A stretch of 64,000 nucleotides of DNA from Polyangiaceae bacterium. Its GTDB lineage: Bacteria > Myxococcota_A > Polyangia > Polyangiales > Polyangiaceae. Numbering within the stretch: the first letter of the stretch is position 1; each line of letters starts with the position of its first letter. The DNA is taken from the NCBI GenBank assembly GCA_016719945.1, contig JADJYE010000037.1, positions 27,227 through 91,226 on the forward strand, in the 5' to 3' direction. The notes under the pieces are model-generated. The model was given only the letters and a program-made list of their open reading frames with translations, was not told the DNA's origin and searched no databases. Below, one piece after another: positions 8,939-17,079 of the stretch. A program made the position numbers and the translations under genes.

Positions 8939-9672
8939 CGGCCCGCGGGGTCGAGGCGCACCTCGAGCAGGCGTTTGGCAGGGCCGACGCCCAGCACTTC
9001 GCATGGCAGACCCAGCACCCGGTGGTCGGCACAGAGGAGGCGCGGCTCGTGCGAGCGGCGTTCGAGCCTCTCGGCCGGCGGGTGCTCGACGTGGGCTGCG
9101 CAGAGGGCGCCACGCTGCATCACCTGGGCGAGCCCGCACAGGCGATTGGGGTCGACCTGTTCGAGGAGAAGCTCGCCTTCGCGCGGGAGCGGGTGGCGGG
9201 GTGCCGCTTCGTTCAGGGCAGCGCCTACGCCCTGCCGTTCGGGGCGGGCTCCTTCGATCACGCGCTGGTGCGCGACGTGCTGCACCACCTCGAGGACCCG
9301 GTGCGCGCGCTCCTGGAGATCGCCCGCGTCCTCGAGCCTGGGGGACGGCTCGACGTCCTCGAGCCGTGCCGCAACAACCCCTTGGTCGCGGCCCACGCGC
9401 TGATGAACGTCGCCGAGCGCGGTGAGCTCCGCTCGACCCCTGCGGCCGTCCGGGCGTGGGTCGAGCGCGCCGGGATGCGAGTCGAGCGGGTCGTGAGCTA
9501 CCAGCCGCTCCCCCTGCACCGCCTGGTGTTCCATCCGTCGTTCGGGCGCCCGAGCCTCGGCGCGAACGCGCTGGCGCGCGCGGCCGTCGGCTCCGTCGAG
9601 AGGCTCGCGGCGCTCGCTATGCCGCGCGCCCTCTGGGCCTATCTCCACGTCCGCGCGACGCGAACCGCCTGA
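8935..9672 (+). CDS. Class I SAM-dependent methyltransferase
   Basis: 245 residues from the GTG at 8935, which overlaps the MATE stop codon. SAM-binding motif I is VLDVGCAEGATLHHLG (about residue 52), followed by the acidic end of strand 2 (IGVDLFEEK), motif SAYALPFGAGSFDHALVRDVLHHLEDP and RVLEPGGRLDVLEP, the standard pattern of UbiE/type 11 methyltransferases. The C-terminal 90 residues probably form a substrate-specific cap. The reading frame continues upstream inside the MATE gene, so the overlapping GTG is the sensible start. The substrate is unknown; coupling to an exporter suggests a small-molecule substrate. Confidence 0.9.
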   Translation: MTARGVEAHLEQAFGRADAQHFAWQTQHPVVGTEEARLVRAAFEPLGRRVLDVGCAEGATLHHLGEPAQAIGVDLFEEKLAFARERVAGCRFVQGSAYALPFGAGSFDHALVRDVLHHLEDPVRALLEIARVLEPGGRLDVLEPCRNNPLVAAHALMNVAERGELRSTPAAVRAWVERAGMRVERVVSYQPLPLHRLVFHPSFGRPSLGANALARAAVGSVERLAALAMPRALWAYLHVRATRTA

Positions 9673-9675
9673 GCG

Positions 9676-10323
9676 TCAGACGCCCAGCTCGCGGACGTGC
9701 TCGCGTCGCGCCGTCGGAGGCGCCGCGGCGAGCGCGAGCTCTCCGGCGCGGCGCTCGGCCTCGGGGGTGCCGAAGTGACGGACGAAATCGTCCTTGTGCA
9801 ACATGAACTGGTAGTCGGCGAGGTACCCGCGAATATTGCCGCGGCCGAACAGCCGCTCTCGCCGGAAGATCATCTCCATGTCCTCGAGGTCCTTCTCCTG
9901 CTTGAGCGCCGTCATCCGCTGCTCGAGCTTGGGCAGCAGCGGCGAGAAGATCGCCGGCAGCTCGAGGTCGACGACGAGGTGGCTGATGGTCCGCTCGCCT
10001 GTCGCGTCCGGGTAATAGAACAGCTCGGTCCGCGTGGTGATGAGGTGGTGCACGCTCGGCAGCCACACCGGGACGCCGGCGATGTCGTAATTGAGGAAGC
10101 GAGCCGGCGGCGCGTATTCGGTGGTGCAGGTCTGGCCAATCCGCACGTGCCCTTGGGTCCACCTCTGGCGGATGCGGATCGTGCGACCCTGCCGGTGGAG
10201 CACCTCGTATTGGGGTGAATACTTGCTGTGCAGGAAGGCGTAGTGCTCGGCGTCGAGGTACGCGGCGACGGCGCAGCCGAGCGTGGTGTCCATCGAGTAG
10301 ACGAGCTCGAAGCGGTGCTTCAC
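9676..10323 (-). CDS. SRPBCC/START-like protein paired with a Rieske protein
   Basis: 215 residues starting at a GTG that overlaps the stop of the Rieske gene (GTGA, 10320-10323). I do not recognise a named family with certainty. The pattern of long amphipathic strands, an AEHYAFLHSKYSP segment, TTEYAPPARFLNYD and a C-terminal helix (LEQRMTALKQEKDLEDMEM) fits a START/SRPBCC-type hydrophobic-ligand fold. No signal peptide is seen. The tight coupling to a Rieske [2Fe-2S] protein suggests a shared role in an oxygenation or electron-transfer step on a hydrophobic substrate; this is inference. Confidence 0.6.
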   Translation of the reverse strand: MKHRFELVYSMDTTLGCAVAAYLDAEHYAFLHSKYSPQYEVLHRQGRTIRIRQRWTQGHVRIGQTCTTEYAPPARFLNYDIAGVPVWLPSVHHLITTRTELFYYPDATGERTISHLVVDLELPAIFSPLLPKLEQRMTALKQEKDLEDMEMIFRRERLFGRGNIRGYLADYQFMLHKDDFVRHFGTPEAERRAGELALAAAPPTARREHVRELGV

Positions 10324-10724
10324 TCGTCGCCTCCGCGCCGAACGGCGCGCCCAGGCAAGAAGTAGAGCCTGTCGCCTCGCACCTCGTGCGGCAGCGTGGA
10401 GAGGCGGTACGCGGGGGCGCGGTCGGGCCGGTAGTGCTCCGAAGGCGTACGCAGCTCGCTCATAATGCGCTCGTTGGGGTTGTCTTGCAGGGTGCCGTCG
10501 GCGAGCGAGAAGAGGTACCCATGCCAGCGGCAGCGCAGCGTGCCCTCGCGCTCGCAGACCTGCCCCTCGGTGAGATCCGCCCCCAGGTGCGGGCAGATCT
10601 CCGAGTAGACGGAGAGCGCGTCGCCGCGCCGCACGACGACGGCCTTCCTGCCGTCGGACAGCACCTTCACGTTCATCCGGCCAGGGACGATCTCGGACAG
10701 GTGCATCCAGTCGAGGGGTTGCAT
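10320..10724 (-). CDS. Rieske [2Fe-2S] domain protein
   Basis: 134 residues. The two Rieske cluster motifs are clear: CPHLGAD (Cys and His) and CRWHGYLF (Cys and His), with the expected spacing and the typical GYLFSLADG continuation. It is a single-domain Rieske protein of the ferredoxin/small oxygenase-component type, without a catalytic mononuclear-iron domain. The ATG at 10724 lies inside the 3' end of the upstream mannose-1-phosphate guanylyltransferase gene, in a different frame, giving a 52-base overlap. The next in-frame ATG, at 10706 (MHLSEIV), is the alternative start and still overlaps. It is coupled downstream to the SRPBCC-like gene. Confidence 0.85.
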   Translation of the reverse strand: MQPLDWMHLSEIVPGRMNVKVLSDGRKAVVVRRGDALSVYSEICPHLGADLTEGQVCEREGTLRCRWHGYLFSLADGTLQDNPNERIMSELRTPSEHYRPDRAPAYRLSTLPHEVRGDRLYFLPGRAVRRGGDE

Positions 10725-11854
10725 CGCAGCGCGCGAAAACCTACCACGAATGCCACGGCCTTCGCGCTCGTCAGAGCAGCTCGGGGCGAAGGCGCTTGAG
10801 CCTCCTCGATGATGAGGCGCACGTCTTGCGCGCGCTCCCGAGGCATCACCAGCACGGCGTCCTCCGACTCGACCACCACGAGGTCGCTCACCCCGAGCAG
10901 CGCGACGAGCTTCTTCGAGGCGCCGCGCGTCGCGTCGATGACGAAGTTTCCGCGTGAGTCGATGGCGACGAGGGCGCGGTCGCTGGCGTTGCCAGCGTCG
11001 TCCTTGTCGGCGAGCTCCCACGCGGCCTGCCAGCTGCCGACGTCGCTCCACCCAAAGTCGGCCGGCACCACCGCGATCTCGCGCAGGTGCTCCATGACCC
11101 CGTAGTCGATGCTCACGCTCGGCATCGCCGAGAAGCTCCCCTCGAGCACCTCGGCCTCGGCCGAGGTCCCGGTGGCCGCGGCGATGCGCTGGAGCAAGGT
11201 GGAGATCTGGGGCTGGTGGGCCTCGAACGCGCGGAGCATGTCCTTCGCGCGGAAGACGAACATCCCGGCGTTCCACAGGTGCTTGCCGCCCGTGAGGAAG
11301 GCGCGCGCGGTCTCGAGATCGGGCTTCTCGACGAAGCGCCGCGCCGCTCGCACCGCTCCCTCGCCGTCTTCGAGCTCGATGTAGCCGAAGCCGGTCTCCG
11401 GTCGGCTCGGGCGGATCCCCAGGGTGACGATCGACCCGGCCCGCGCGGCGCCGACGGCCAGCTCGAGGGCGCGGCGGAACGCCGGGACGTCGGCCACGTG
11501 GTGATCGCTCGGCAGCACGAGCACGACCCCCTCGGGATCGCGCCGCGCGACGACCGCAGACGCCCACCCGATGCACGGCGCCGTGTTCCGAGGCGCGGGC
11601 TCGACGAGCAGGTTGTTCGGGGGCAAGTCCGGAAGGAGGGCCCGGGTCTCCGCCTCGGTCCTGCGGCCGCCTGCGATCAACACACCTGTCCAGCCGCCGA
11701 CCAGCGGCAGCACGCGGTGGGCGGTCTCGACGAGCATGGGCGCGTGAGAGGTGAGAGGCAGCAGCTGCTTCGGACGCGCCGCCCTCGACGCCGGCCAGAA
11801 CCGGGTCCCCGAGCCGCCTGCCAAGATCACCGCCGTGACGCTGCTCGCCGTCAT
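10673..11854 (-). CDS. manC: Mannose-1-phosphate guanylyltransferase
   Basis: 393 residues; makes GDP-mannose from GTP and mannose-1-phosphate for polysaccharide and glycan synthesis. The nucleotidyltransferase signature is AVILAGGSGTRFWPASRAARPKQLL at the N-terminus, then PRNTAPCIGWAS, LPSDHHV, FVEKPD, LWNAGMFVFR and SIDYGVME, all typical of type II sugar-nucleotide transferases of the ManC group. It is the short form without the fused isomerase domain. About 30 C-terminal residues (from SPRAALTSAKAV onwards) look unlike the family and lie over the start of the Rieske gene, so either the overlap is real or the original stop was lost. Confidence 0.9.
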   Translation of the reverse strand: MTASSVTAVILAGGSGTRFWPASRAARPKQLLPLTSHAPMLVETAHRVLPLVGGWTGVLIAGGRRTEAETRALLPDLPPNNLLVEPAPRNTAPCIGWASAVVARRDPEGVVLVLPSDHHVADVPAFRRALELAVGAARAGSIVTLGIRPSRPETGFGYIELEDGEGAVRAARRFVEKPDLETARAFLTGGKHLWNAGMFVFRAKDMLRAFEAHQPQISTLLQRIAAATGTSAEAEVLEGSFSAMPSVSIDYGVMEHLREIAVVPADFGWSDVGSWQAAWELADKDDAGNASDRALVAIDSRGNFVIDATRGASKKLVALLGVSDLVVVESEDAVLVMPRERAQDVRLIIEEAQAPSPRAALTSAKAVAFVVGFRALRCNPSTGCTCPRSSLAG

Positions 11855-12049
11855 CAGCGACTTGTTACCACGCTTCTTCGCGAGGCTCGTCACACTCCGA
11901 ACCCGTCCCACGACGCACGGATGACGGCGGCGGCAGCGGCGGGCGCGTAGGCCCCGCCGGTAGCCGCGCGAGCGCGTGGGGCTCCGGCATGACGCCGGGC
12001 TCGGCGAAGCGCTCGCGCGGCAGCGCCTCGATCCGCCGGTGGAGGAGCC

Positions 12050-12868
12050 ATGGTTCGTGGCAACGCGCGCGGCGCTCAGCGCCGCGAACGGGTGAGGACC
12101 ACCCTTTTGTCGCTCGCGCTCGCGCTGGCGGCGCTGGCTGTCGCGTTCATCGCGGGAGCCGCGCCGATCGTGACGCGCGCATCGAACAAGATGCCGGTGC
12201 CAGCGCCCGAGCCGGCCCAGGTGGAGCTGCGTGCGGTGGCGCCAAACGCTTCGCACACGATGGAAGCCGCCGCTCTCTCGAGCCCACCTTCCCTCGAGGT
12301 CACGCCGAAGCCCAACCCGGTCGTCGTCACCATGCTCCACGGGATGTGCTCCGACGTGGAGTGGAGCTGCGACGCCGTGCGCGGCGCGACTCCCGATGGG
12401 GCGCTGCTCTCCTGTCCCGCCGGCAACGCCACGTGCGGCGACCGCCTGGACTGGGCCGGCGAGGGCGAGGAGAAGGCGACTCACCTCGACGCTGCGGTCG
12501 GCGCCGAGCTCGCGCGGCTCGGGATCGAGACAGAGAGGCAGGGGCGGGACGTGCTCATGGGGTTCTCTCGCGGCGCGTTCGTGGCGCGAGACGTCGCGAT
12601 GGCGCGCCCTGGGCGTTACAAGGCGCTGGTGCTCATCGGCGCCGCCCTCGAGATGGACCCGAAGCGGCTCGCCCAGGCCGGCATCCGCCGCGTCGTGCTG
12701 GCGAGCGGCGATCACGATCACGCGGCGAAGACGATGCGCGCGTTGCCCCCGCGCCTCGCCGCAGCAGGCATCGAGGCGCGCTACGTGAGCCTCGGACCGG
12801 TCTATCACACGCTCCCGCCCGACACCGCCCGGCGGCTGAAGGACGCGCTGCGCTGGGCTTCGGAGTGA
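12050..12868 (+). CDS. Membrane-anchored alpha/beta hydrolase
   Basis: 272 residues. A GGAGGAG ribosome-binding site precedes the ATG at 12050. The N-terminus is Arg-rich, followed by one hydrophobic helix (about residues 17-40) that is either a signal peptide or an anchor, so the enzyme acts outside the cytoplasmic membrane. The hydrolase fold begins at VVVTMLHGMCSD (91-102), the oxyanion region. The nucleophile elbow is GFSRGAF (Ser173), the acid is probably Asp221 or Asp223 in ASGDHDH, and the base His253 in VYHTLPP. Closest in style to dienelactone-hydrolase/esterase-type proteins; the substrate is unknown. Confidence 0.82.
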   Translation: MVRGNARGAQRRERVRTTLLSLALALAALAVAFIAGAAPIVTRASNKMPVPAPEPAQVELRAVAPNASHTMEAAALSSPPSLEVTPKPNPVVVTMLHGMCSDVEWSCDAVRGATPDGALLSCPAGNATCGDRLDWAGEGEEKATHLDAAVGAELARLGIETERQGRDVLMGFSRGAFVARDVAMARPGRYKALVLIGAALEMDPKRLAQAGIRRVVLASGDHDHAAKTMRALPPRLAAAGIEARYVSLGPVYHTLPPDTARRLKDALRWASE

Positions 12869-12882
12869 GCTAGCTTCGGGAG

Positions 12883-13293
12883 GTGATGCGATCGGTCGCT
12901 GTGCCCCTGTGCGCGCTCGCGCTCTCGTGCAGCTCGAAGAACGCTCCGGCGTACGCCACGGCTGCCGCGGCGGTCGCCGTGAACGTCGCGGCGGCGGCGA
13001 TCAACCGGGCGGCCACCAACGAGTGCGTCGCGCAGTGCTCCTACGGGACGCGGTGCAATCACGACACCGGCTTCTGCGAGCCGGCGCCCGAGCTCGGTGG
13101 CGCCGAGGACTTCGGCGCGGCGTCGCCGCCCCCGCACGAGATCGAGCCGCGGTGCCGCGAGGCCGAGCGCAACCGCGCCGAGCTCATCCTCGTCTACGCC
13201 AAGAACCACCCGAAGATCGTCGAGCTCGACGAGATCCTGCTGCAGTGCGCGAGCATCGGCGCGGCGGCGCCGCCGAGCGAGCCCCCGCCGTGA
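12883..13293 (+). CDS. Small lipoprotein, Cys-containing
   Basis: 136 residues. The N-terminus (MRSVAVPLCALALSCSS) ends in a lipobox with Cys near residue 16, followed by an Ala-rich stretch and a Cys-rich segment (NECVAQCSYGTRCNHDTGFC) that resembles small disulfide-bonded modules found on myxobacterial surface proteins. The start is either the GTG at 12883 or the ATG at 12886. The stop overlaps the GTG of the following dehydrogenase gene (GTGA, 13290-13293). Function unknown. Confidence 0.75.
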   Translation: MMRSVAVPLCALALSCSSKNAPAYATAAAAVAVNVAAAAINRAATNECVAQCSYGTRCNHDTGFCEPAPELGGAEDFGAASPPPHEIEPRCREAERNRAELILVYAKNHPKIVELDEILLQCASIGAAAPPSEPPP

Positions 13294-14243
13294 AGGCGCT
13301 GGTGCTCGATCCCGACCCGCGGCTCGACCTTGCCTTTGCCGAGCCCGAGCGCGCGCCCGGCGAGGCGATCGTCGAGGTGCGTGTCGCCGGTGTGTGCGAC
13401 ACCGATCTGCAGCTCGCGCGCGGGTACATGGGGTTTTCGGGTGTCCCCGGCCACGAGTTCGTCGGCGTCGTCACACAGAGCGACGACCCGAGCTGGGTCG
13501 GGAAGCGCGTCGTCGGTGACATCAACGCAGGCTGCGGCGCGTGCCCCGAGTGCCTCGCGCGCGGCGGTCACCACTGCGCGAAGCGCACCGTCCTCGGCAT
13601 CCTCGGACGCGGCGGCGCCTTCGCCGAGCGGCTCACCCTGCCGACGCGCTGCCTGGTCGAGGTCCCGCCGACCGTGCCCGACGACGCGGCCGTCTTCGCC
13701 GAGCCGCTCGCGGCCGCGCTGCACGTCCTCGACGAGGCGTCCGCGGTGGACGCACCCGTCATCGTCCTCGGCGACGGAAAGCTCGGCCTGCTGATCACGA
13801 GGGCGCTGCTCGGTGACCAGCGACGGGTGACGCTGGTCGGCCGCCATCCGACCAAGCTCGAGCTCGCTGCCCGTGTGGGCGCGACGGTCGTGCTCGAGCA
13901 CGAGGCGTCCGGCGTCGAACGCGCTGGCCTCGTCGTCGACGCGACGGGCAGCGCCGCGGGCCTCGCGCTCGCCCTCCGCCTCACGAGACCGCGCGGCACC
14001 GTCGTGCTCAAGACGACCCTCGCCGGCGCCACGAGCGTCGACCTCTCACCCGTCGTGATCGACGAGCTCCGCGTCGTGGGCTCTCGCTGCGGTGACCTGG
14101 CACGCGCCGTCCTCGCGCTCGCCCGCGGCGCCATCGACCCGCGCCCGCTCGTCGAGGCGCGCTATCCGCTCGATCGTGCCGTACGGGCCTTCGAGCACGC
14201 GGGGAGGCGCGGGGTGCTGAAGGTGCTGGTGGACGTCTCCTGA
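13290..14243 (+). CDS. Zinc-dependent medium-chain (MDR) alcohol dehydrogenase-like protein
   Basis: 317 residues from the GTG overlapping the lipoprotein stop. Catalytic-zinc ligands are seen at Cys36 (GVCDTDL) and His55-Glu56 (PGHEF). A structural-zinc lobe follows, with Cys82, Cys85, Cys88 and Cys96 (GCGACPEC...HHC). The nucleotide-binding Rossmann turn is VLGDGKLGLL (159-168). The length is a little short for the family because loops are trimmed. It oxidises or reduces an alcohol/polyol with NAD(P); the substrate is not evident. The GxGxxG is changed to GDGKLG, which is common in threonine- and sorbitol-dehydrogenase relatives. Confidence 0.88.
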   Translation: MKALVLDPDPRLDLAFAEPERAPGEAIVEVRVAGVCDTDLQLARGYMGFSGVPGHEFVGVVTQSDDPSWVGKRVVGDINAGCGACPECLARGGHHCAKRTVLGILGRGGAFAERLTLPTRCLVEVPPTVPDDAAVFAEPLAAALHVLDEASAVDAPVIVLGDGKLGLLITRALLGDQRRVTLVGRHPTKLELAARVGATVVLEHEASGVERAGLVVDATGSAAGLALALRLTRPRGTVVLKTTLAGATSVDLSPVVIDELRVVGSRCGDLARAVLALARGAIDPRPLVEARYPLDRAVRAFEHAGRRGVLKVLVDVS

Positions 14244-14269
14244 GCCCAGCGCGCGCGACCTGCCCGGGA

Positions 14270-14968
14270 TCACGCCGGGGCGAGCAGGTCCCGCATGTCC
14301 TCTTCGAGCGTCGCGCGGATGTGTCGAATGGTCTGCCCGCGTAGCCGCTGCTTGGTCGCCGCGAAGGCGCGACGCGAGAGCTGCCCGAGGCGGGCGGCCT
14401 CGCTCTTTGCAGCGCCGAGCAGCTCGGCGGCGGGGACGACGCGATCGAGGTACCCCGCGCGCGCGGCGCCGGTCGGGTCGTAGATCTCGCCGAACAACGT
14501 GGCGCGGCCGAGCTCCGAGGCCGCGAGGCGATCGCGCGCGAGCTCCATCGCCAGCACCGGGACGGGCATGCCGATGCTCACCTCGTTGAGGCCGATCTTG
14601 TAGGGGCCCTCCGCGCCGATGCGGAGGTCGGCGGTGCAGAGCACCAGCGCTCCACCGGCCAGCGCGTGGCCAGTGCACGCGGCGACGAAGGGGATGGGCG
14701 TCTCGTAGAGCTTCATGAGCAGGCTCGAGCCGCGCTCGAGCAAGGCCTTCGCCGCGTCGGGCCCGCTCATCATCACCCTGAGGTCGAAGCCTGCGCAGAA
14801 GCGATCCGGTCGGCCCGACAGCACGAACGCGCTGGCCTCCTTCTCCGCTCGCTCGATCGCCGCCACCAGGGCGTCGATCATCGCGTCCGACAGCGCATTG
14901 GCCTTTCCGTCGTCCATGTGCAGGAGCGCGACGGAGCCTTCGAGGGTGTACTGGAGGGGCTCGGGCAT
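14270..14968 (-). CDS. Enoyl-CoA hydratase/isomerase family protein
   Basis: 232 residues, crotonase superfamily. The first oxyanion-hole strand is SGRPDRFCAGFDLRVM (51-66) and the second HALAGGALVLCTADLRIG (101-118). Glu129 in NEVSIGMPVP sits where one catalytic Glu is expected. The C-terminal helix region is present, so the gene is complete though shorter than typical hydratases. Likely acts in beta-oxidation or a related CoA-ester pathway. Convergent with the MDR gene, with 26 bases between their stops. Confidence 0.88.
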   Translation of the reverse strand: MPEPLQYTLEGSVALLHMDDGKANALSDAMIDALVAAIERAEKEASAFVLSGRPDRFCAGFDLRVMMSGPDAAKALLERGSSLLMKLYETPIPFVAACTGHALAGGALVLCTADLRIGAEGPYKIGLNEVSIGMPVPVLAMELARDRLAASELGRATLFGEIYDPTGAARAGYLDRVVPAAELLGAAKSEAARLGQLSRRAFAATKQRLRGQTIRHIRATLEEDMRDLLAPA

Positions 14969-15008
14969 GCCGGCACGTTACCAGCTCGCCGCGCCGAGAG
15001 CGGCGGTC

Positions 15009-16076
15009 TCAGCTCGCGTTGGCGACGCGGAGGCCGAGCGCGCGCCAGCGGATCATGCCTCCGGCGAGGTTCGCGACCGACGTGAAGCCGCCCTTCTCCA
15101 AGATCGAGCAGGCCTGCGCCGAGCGCTTCCCCGACCGACAGATCGCGATCACTGGCTTGTCCTTCGGGACCTCGGCGAGGCGCGCCCGCAGCTCTCCGAG
15201 CGGCAGGTGCACCGTACCCTCGATCGCGCCGAGCTCTCCGTCGAGCTCCTTCGGCTCGCGGACGTCGACCAGCGTCAGCTCGCGCTGGTGCTCGGCCACC
15301 CACGACGGATCGATCTCCGGAACCCCGGCGTACGTCCGAGCTACGGGGCCCCACGCCGCCGGCTTCGTGGTGAGCTCGCTGGAGGTGGGCTCGCCACAGC
15401 GCAGGTTCGCGGGGACGGCGACGTCGATCTGCTTGGGGTGGGGCAGGCCGAGGTTCGACATGTAGCCCACGAAGTCGGTCTCGTTGGCCTCGCCCCCGAA
15501 GCGGGGGTTGTGCGCCCTCTCTTCGGCGACGGTGGTGACCGTACGGCCTTGGTAGTCGTGGCCGGGGTAGAGCAGACAGCCGTCCGGCAGCGAGAGGATC
15601 TTGTCCTTGATGGAGCGGAACAGTGTCCGCGCGTCGCCTTGCTGGAAGTCGGTGCGCCCGGCGCCGCGGATGAGCAGCGCGTCCCCTGTGAACGCCATGC
15701 CGAGGTCCGACGTCACGTAGGTGAGGCAGCCGTCGGTGTGGCCAGGCGTCGACAGGACGTTCAGCTTGAGCGACCCCACCTCGAGGGCGTCGCCCTCCTC
15801 CACGAGCAGATCCGCGCCCGTCGCGCCGCTCCGCTTCGACAGGACGATCTTGGACCCGAGGCGCTGCTTCATGAGCCATGCGCCGGTGACGTGGTCGGCG
15901 TGTACGTGGGTCTCCAAGGTGAGCTTGAGCCAGAGCCCCAGCTCTCGCAGGAGGGCGACGTCTCGCTCGTGCTGCTCGTACACGGTGTCGATCAGCACCG
16001 CGGCCTTCGAGCTCGGGTCAGCCAGGAGGTAGGTGTACGTGGAGCTCTGAGCGTCGAACAGCTGACGGAACAACAT
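15009..16076 (-). CDS. Persulfide dioxygenase (ETHE1-like metallo-beta-lactamase fold) fused to rhodanese
   Basis: 355 residues. The N-terminal metallo-beta-lactamase domain shows HVHADH (57-62), PGHTDG (His113), TGDALL (Asp132) and YPGHDY (His173), the mononuclear-iron ETHE1/glyoxalase-II-like set. Residues 260-355 are a rhodanese domain with DVREPKE and an active-site Cys313 in CRSGKRS. Known fusions of this kind (PRF type) oxidise glutathione persulfide to sulfite and pass sulfur to glutathione, detoxifying sulfide. The start at 16076 leaves a 75-base divergent gap to the hydrolase gene, enough for two promoters. Confidence 0.92.
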   Translation of the reverse strand: MLFRQLFDAQSSTYTYLLADPSSKAAVLIDTVYEQHERDVALLRELGLWLKLTLETHVHADHVTGAWLMKQRLGSKIVLSKRSGATGADLLVEEGDALEVGSLKLNVLSTPGHTDGCLTYVTSDLGMAFTGDALLIRGAGRTDFQQGDARTLFRSIKDKILSLPDGCLLYPGHDYQGRTVTTVAEERAHNPRFGGEANETDFVGYMSNLGLPHPKQIDVAVPANLRCGEPTSSELTTKPAAWGPVARTYAGVPEIDPSWVAEHQRELTLVDVREPKELDGELGAIEGTVHLPLGELRARLAEVPKDKPVIAICRSGKRSAQACSILEKGGFTSVANLAGGMIRWRALGLRVANAS

Positions 16077-16151
16077 GGCGTCGCATGGTGGAACGGCGGC
16101 CAGTCCGGCGTCAACGTGCCCCCGAGCTTGCGCGATGTGGAGCGTGAGCGG

Positions 16152-17042
16152 ATGCTTCCTGCCGTGAAGGTTCGTGCCAACGGGATCGAGATCGAGGTCG
16201 AGGTGGACGGCGCGGGGGAGCCGCTGCTCCTGCTGATGGGCATCGGTGCGCAGCTGGTGCATTGGCCGGATGGGCTCATCGAGCGCTTCTTGCACGCGGG
16301 GTTCCAAGTCATTCGAATGGACAACCGCGACGTCGGTCTGTCGACGCACCTGGGCCACTTGCCGATCCCGGACCCGCGCAAGGCCCTGCTGCGCGCCGCC
16401 ATCGGGCTCCCTGTCTCCGCTCCCTACACGCTCTCGGACATGGCCGCCGACGCGGCCGGGGTGCTCGCCGCCCTCGGCGTGCAGCGCGCCCACGTCGCGG
16501 GCGCGTCGATGGGCGGGATGATCGCGCAGACGCTCGCGCTCGAGCACCCGGAGAGGGTCGCTTCTTTGACGTCGATCATGTCGACGCCGGGGGACCGCCG
16601 CTACGCGCTGGCCACCCGCCCCAACGCGCTCGGGGCGCTCCTGGGCCCGGCGCCGCGCACGCGCGAGGAGTACGTCGAGCGGATGTTCAAGGTCTACCGC
16701 GCGATCGGCAGCCGAACGCACCGGGCAGACGACGCGACCCTGCGGACGATCGCCGAGCGCTCGTTCGATCGCGGCACGAACCCCGCCGGCTTCGCGCGAC
16801 AGATGGCGGCGATCGTCGCCTCGGGCAGCCGTCGCGCGCGCTTGCCTGCCCTCCAGGTGCCCACGCTCGTCATCCACGGCTCCCAAGACCCGCTGATCCC
16901 CGTCGCGGCCGGCCGCGCCACCGCGCGGCTCATCCCGGGCGCCAGGCTCCTCGAGCTCGGCGACATGGGGCACGACCTGCCGCGACCGCTGTGGAGCGCC
17001 GTCACAGGCAGCATCCGCGCGATCGCCGAGCGGGCAGGCTGA
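16152..17042 (+). CDS. Alpha/beta fold hydrolase
   Basis: 296 residues. Starts at the ATG at 16152; an open frame upstream belongs to the opposite-strand gene. Signature elements are LLLLMGIGAQLVHWPDG (oxyanion region), the elbow GASMGGM (Ser119), the acid loop IHGSQDPLIP and the base MGHDLPR. Residues 140-215 form a lid. It resembles the DhmA/EstB-like 'alpha/beta hydrolase, rhamnolipid/aclacinomycin esterase-like' group with the DNRDVGLST strand. No signal peptide; cytoplasmic esterase of unknown substrate. Confidence 0.87.
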   Translation: MLPAVKVRANGIEIEVEVDGAGEPLLLLMGIGAQLVHWPDGLIERFLHAGFQVIRMDNRDVGLSTHLGHLPIPDPRKALLRAAIGLPVSAPYTLSDMAADAAGVLAALGVQRAHVAGASMGGMIAQTLALEHPERVASLTSIMSTPGDRRYALATRPNALGALLGPAPRTREEYVERMFKVYRAIGSRTHRADDATLRTIAERSFDRGTNPAGFARQMAAIVASGSRRARLPALQVPTLVIHGSQDPLIPVAAGRATARLIPGARLLELGDMGHDLPRPLWSAVTGSIRAIAERAG

Positions 17043-17079
17043 GCCCTTCCACAGTCAGTTTCCGGCACCATCCGAGCCC

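Noticed and set aside
11855..12808. Upstream extension of the guanylyltransferase frame
   Set aside because: The family-typical N-terminus begins at 11854; the rest is antisense to the membrane hydrolase gene and has no homology pattern.
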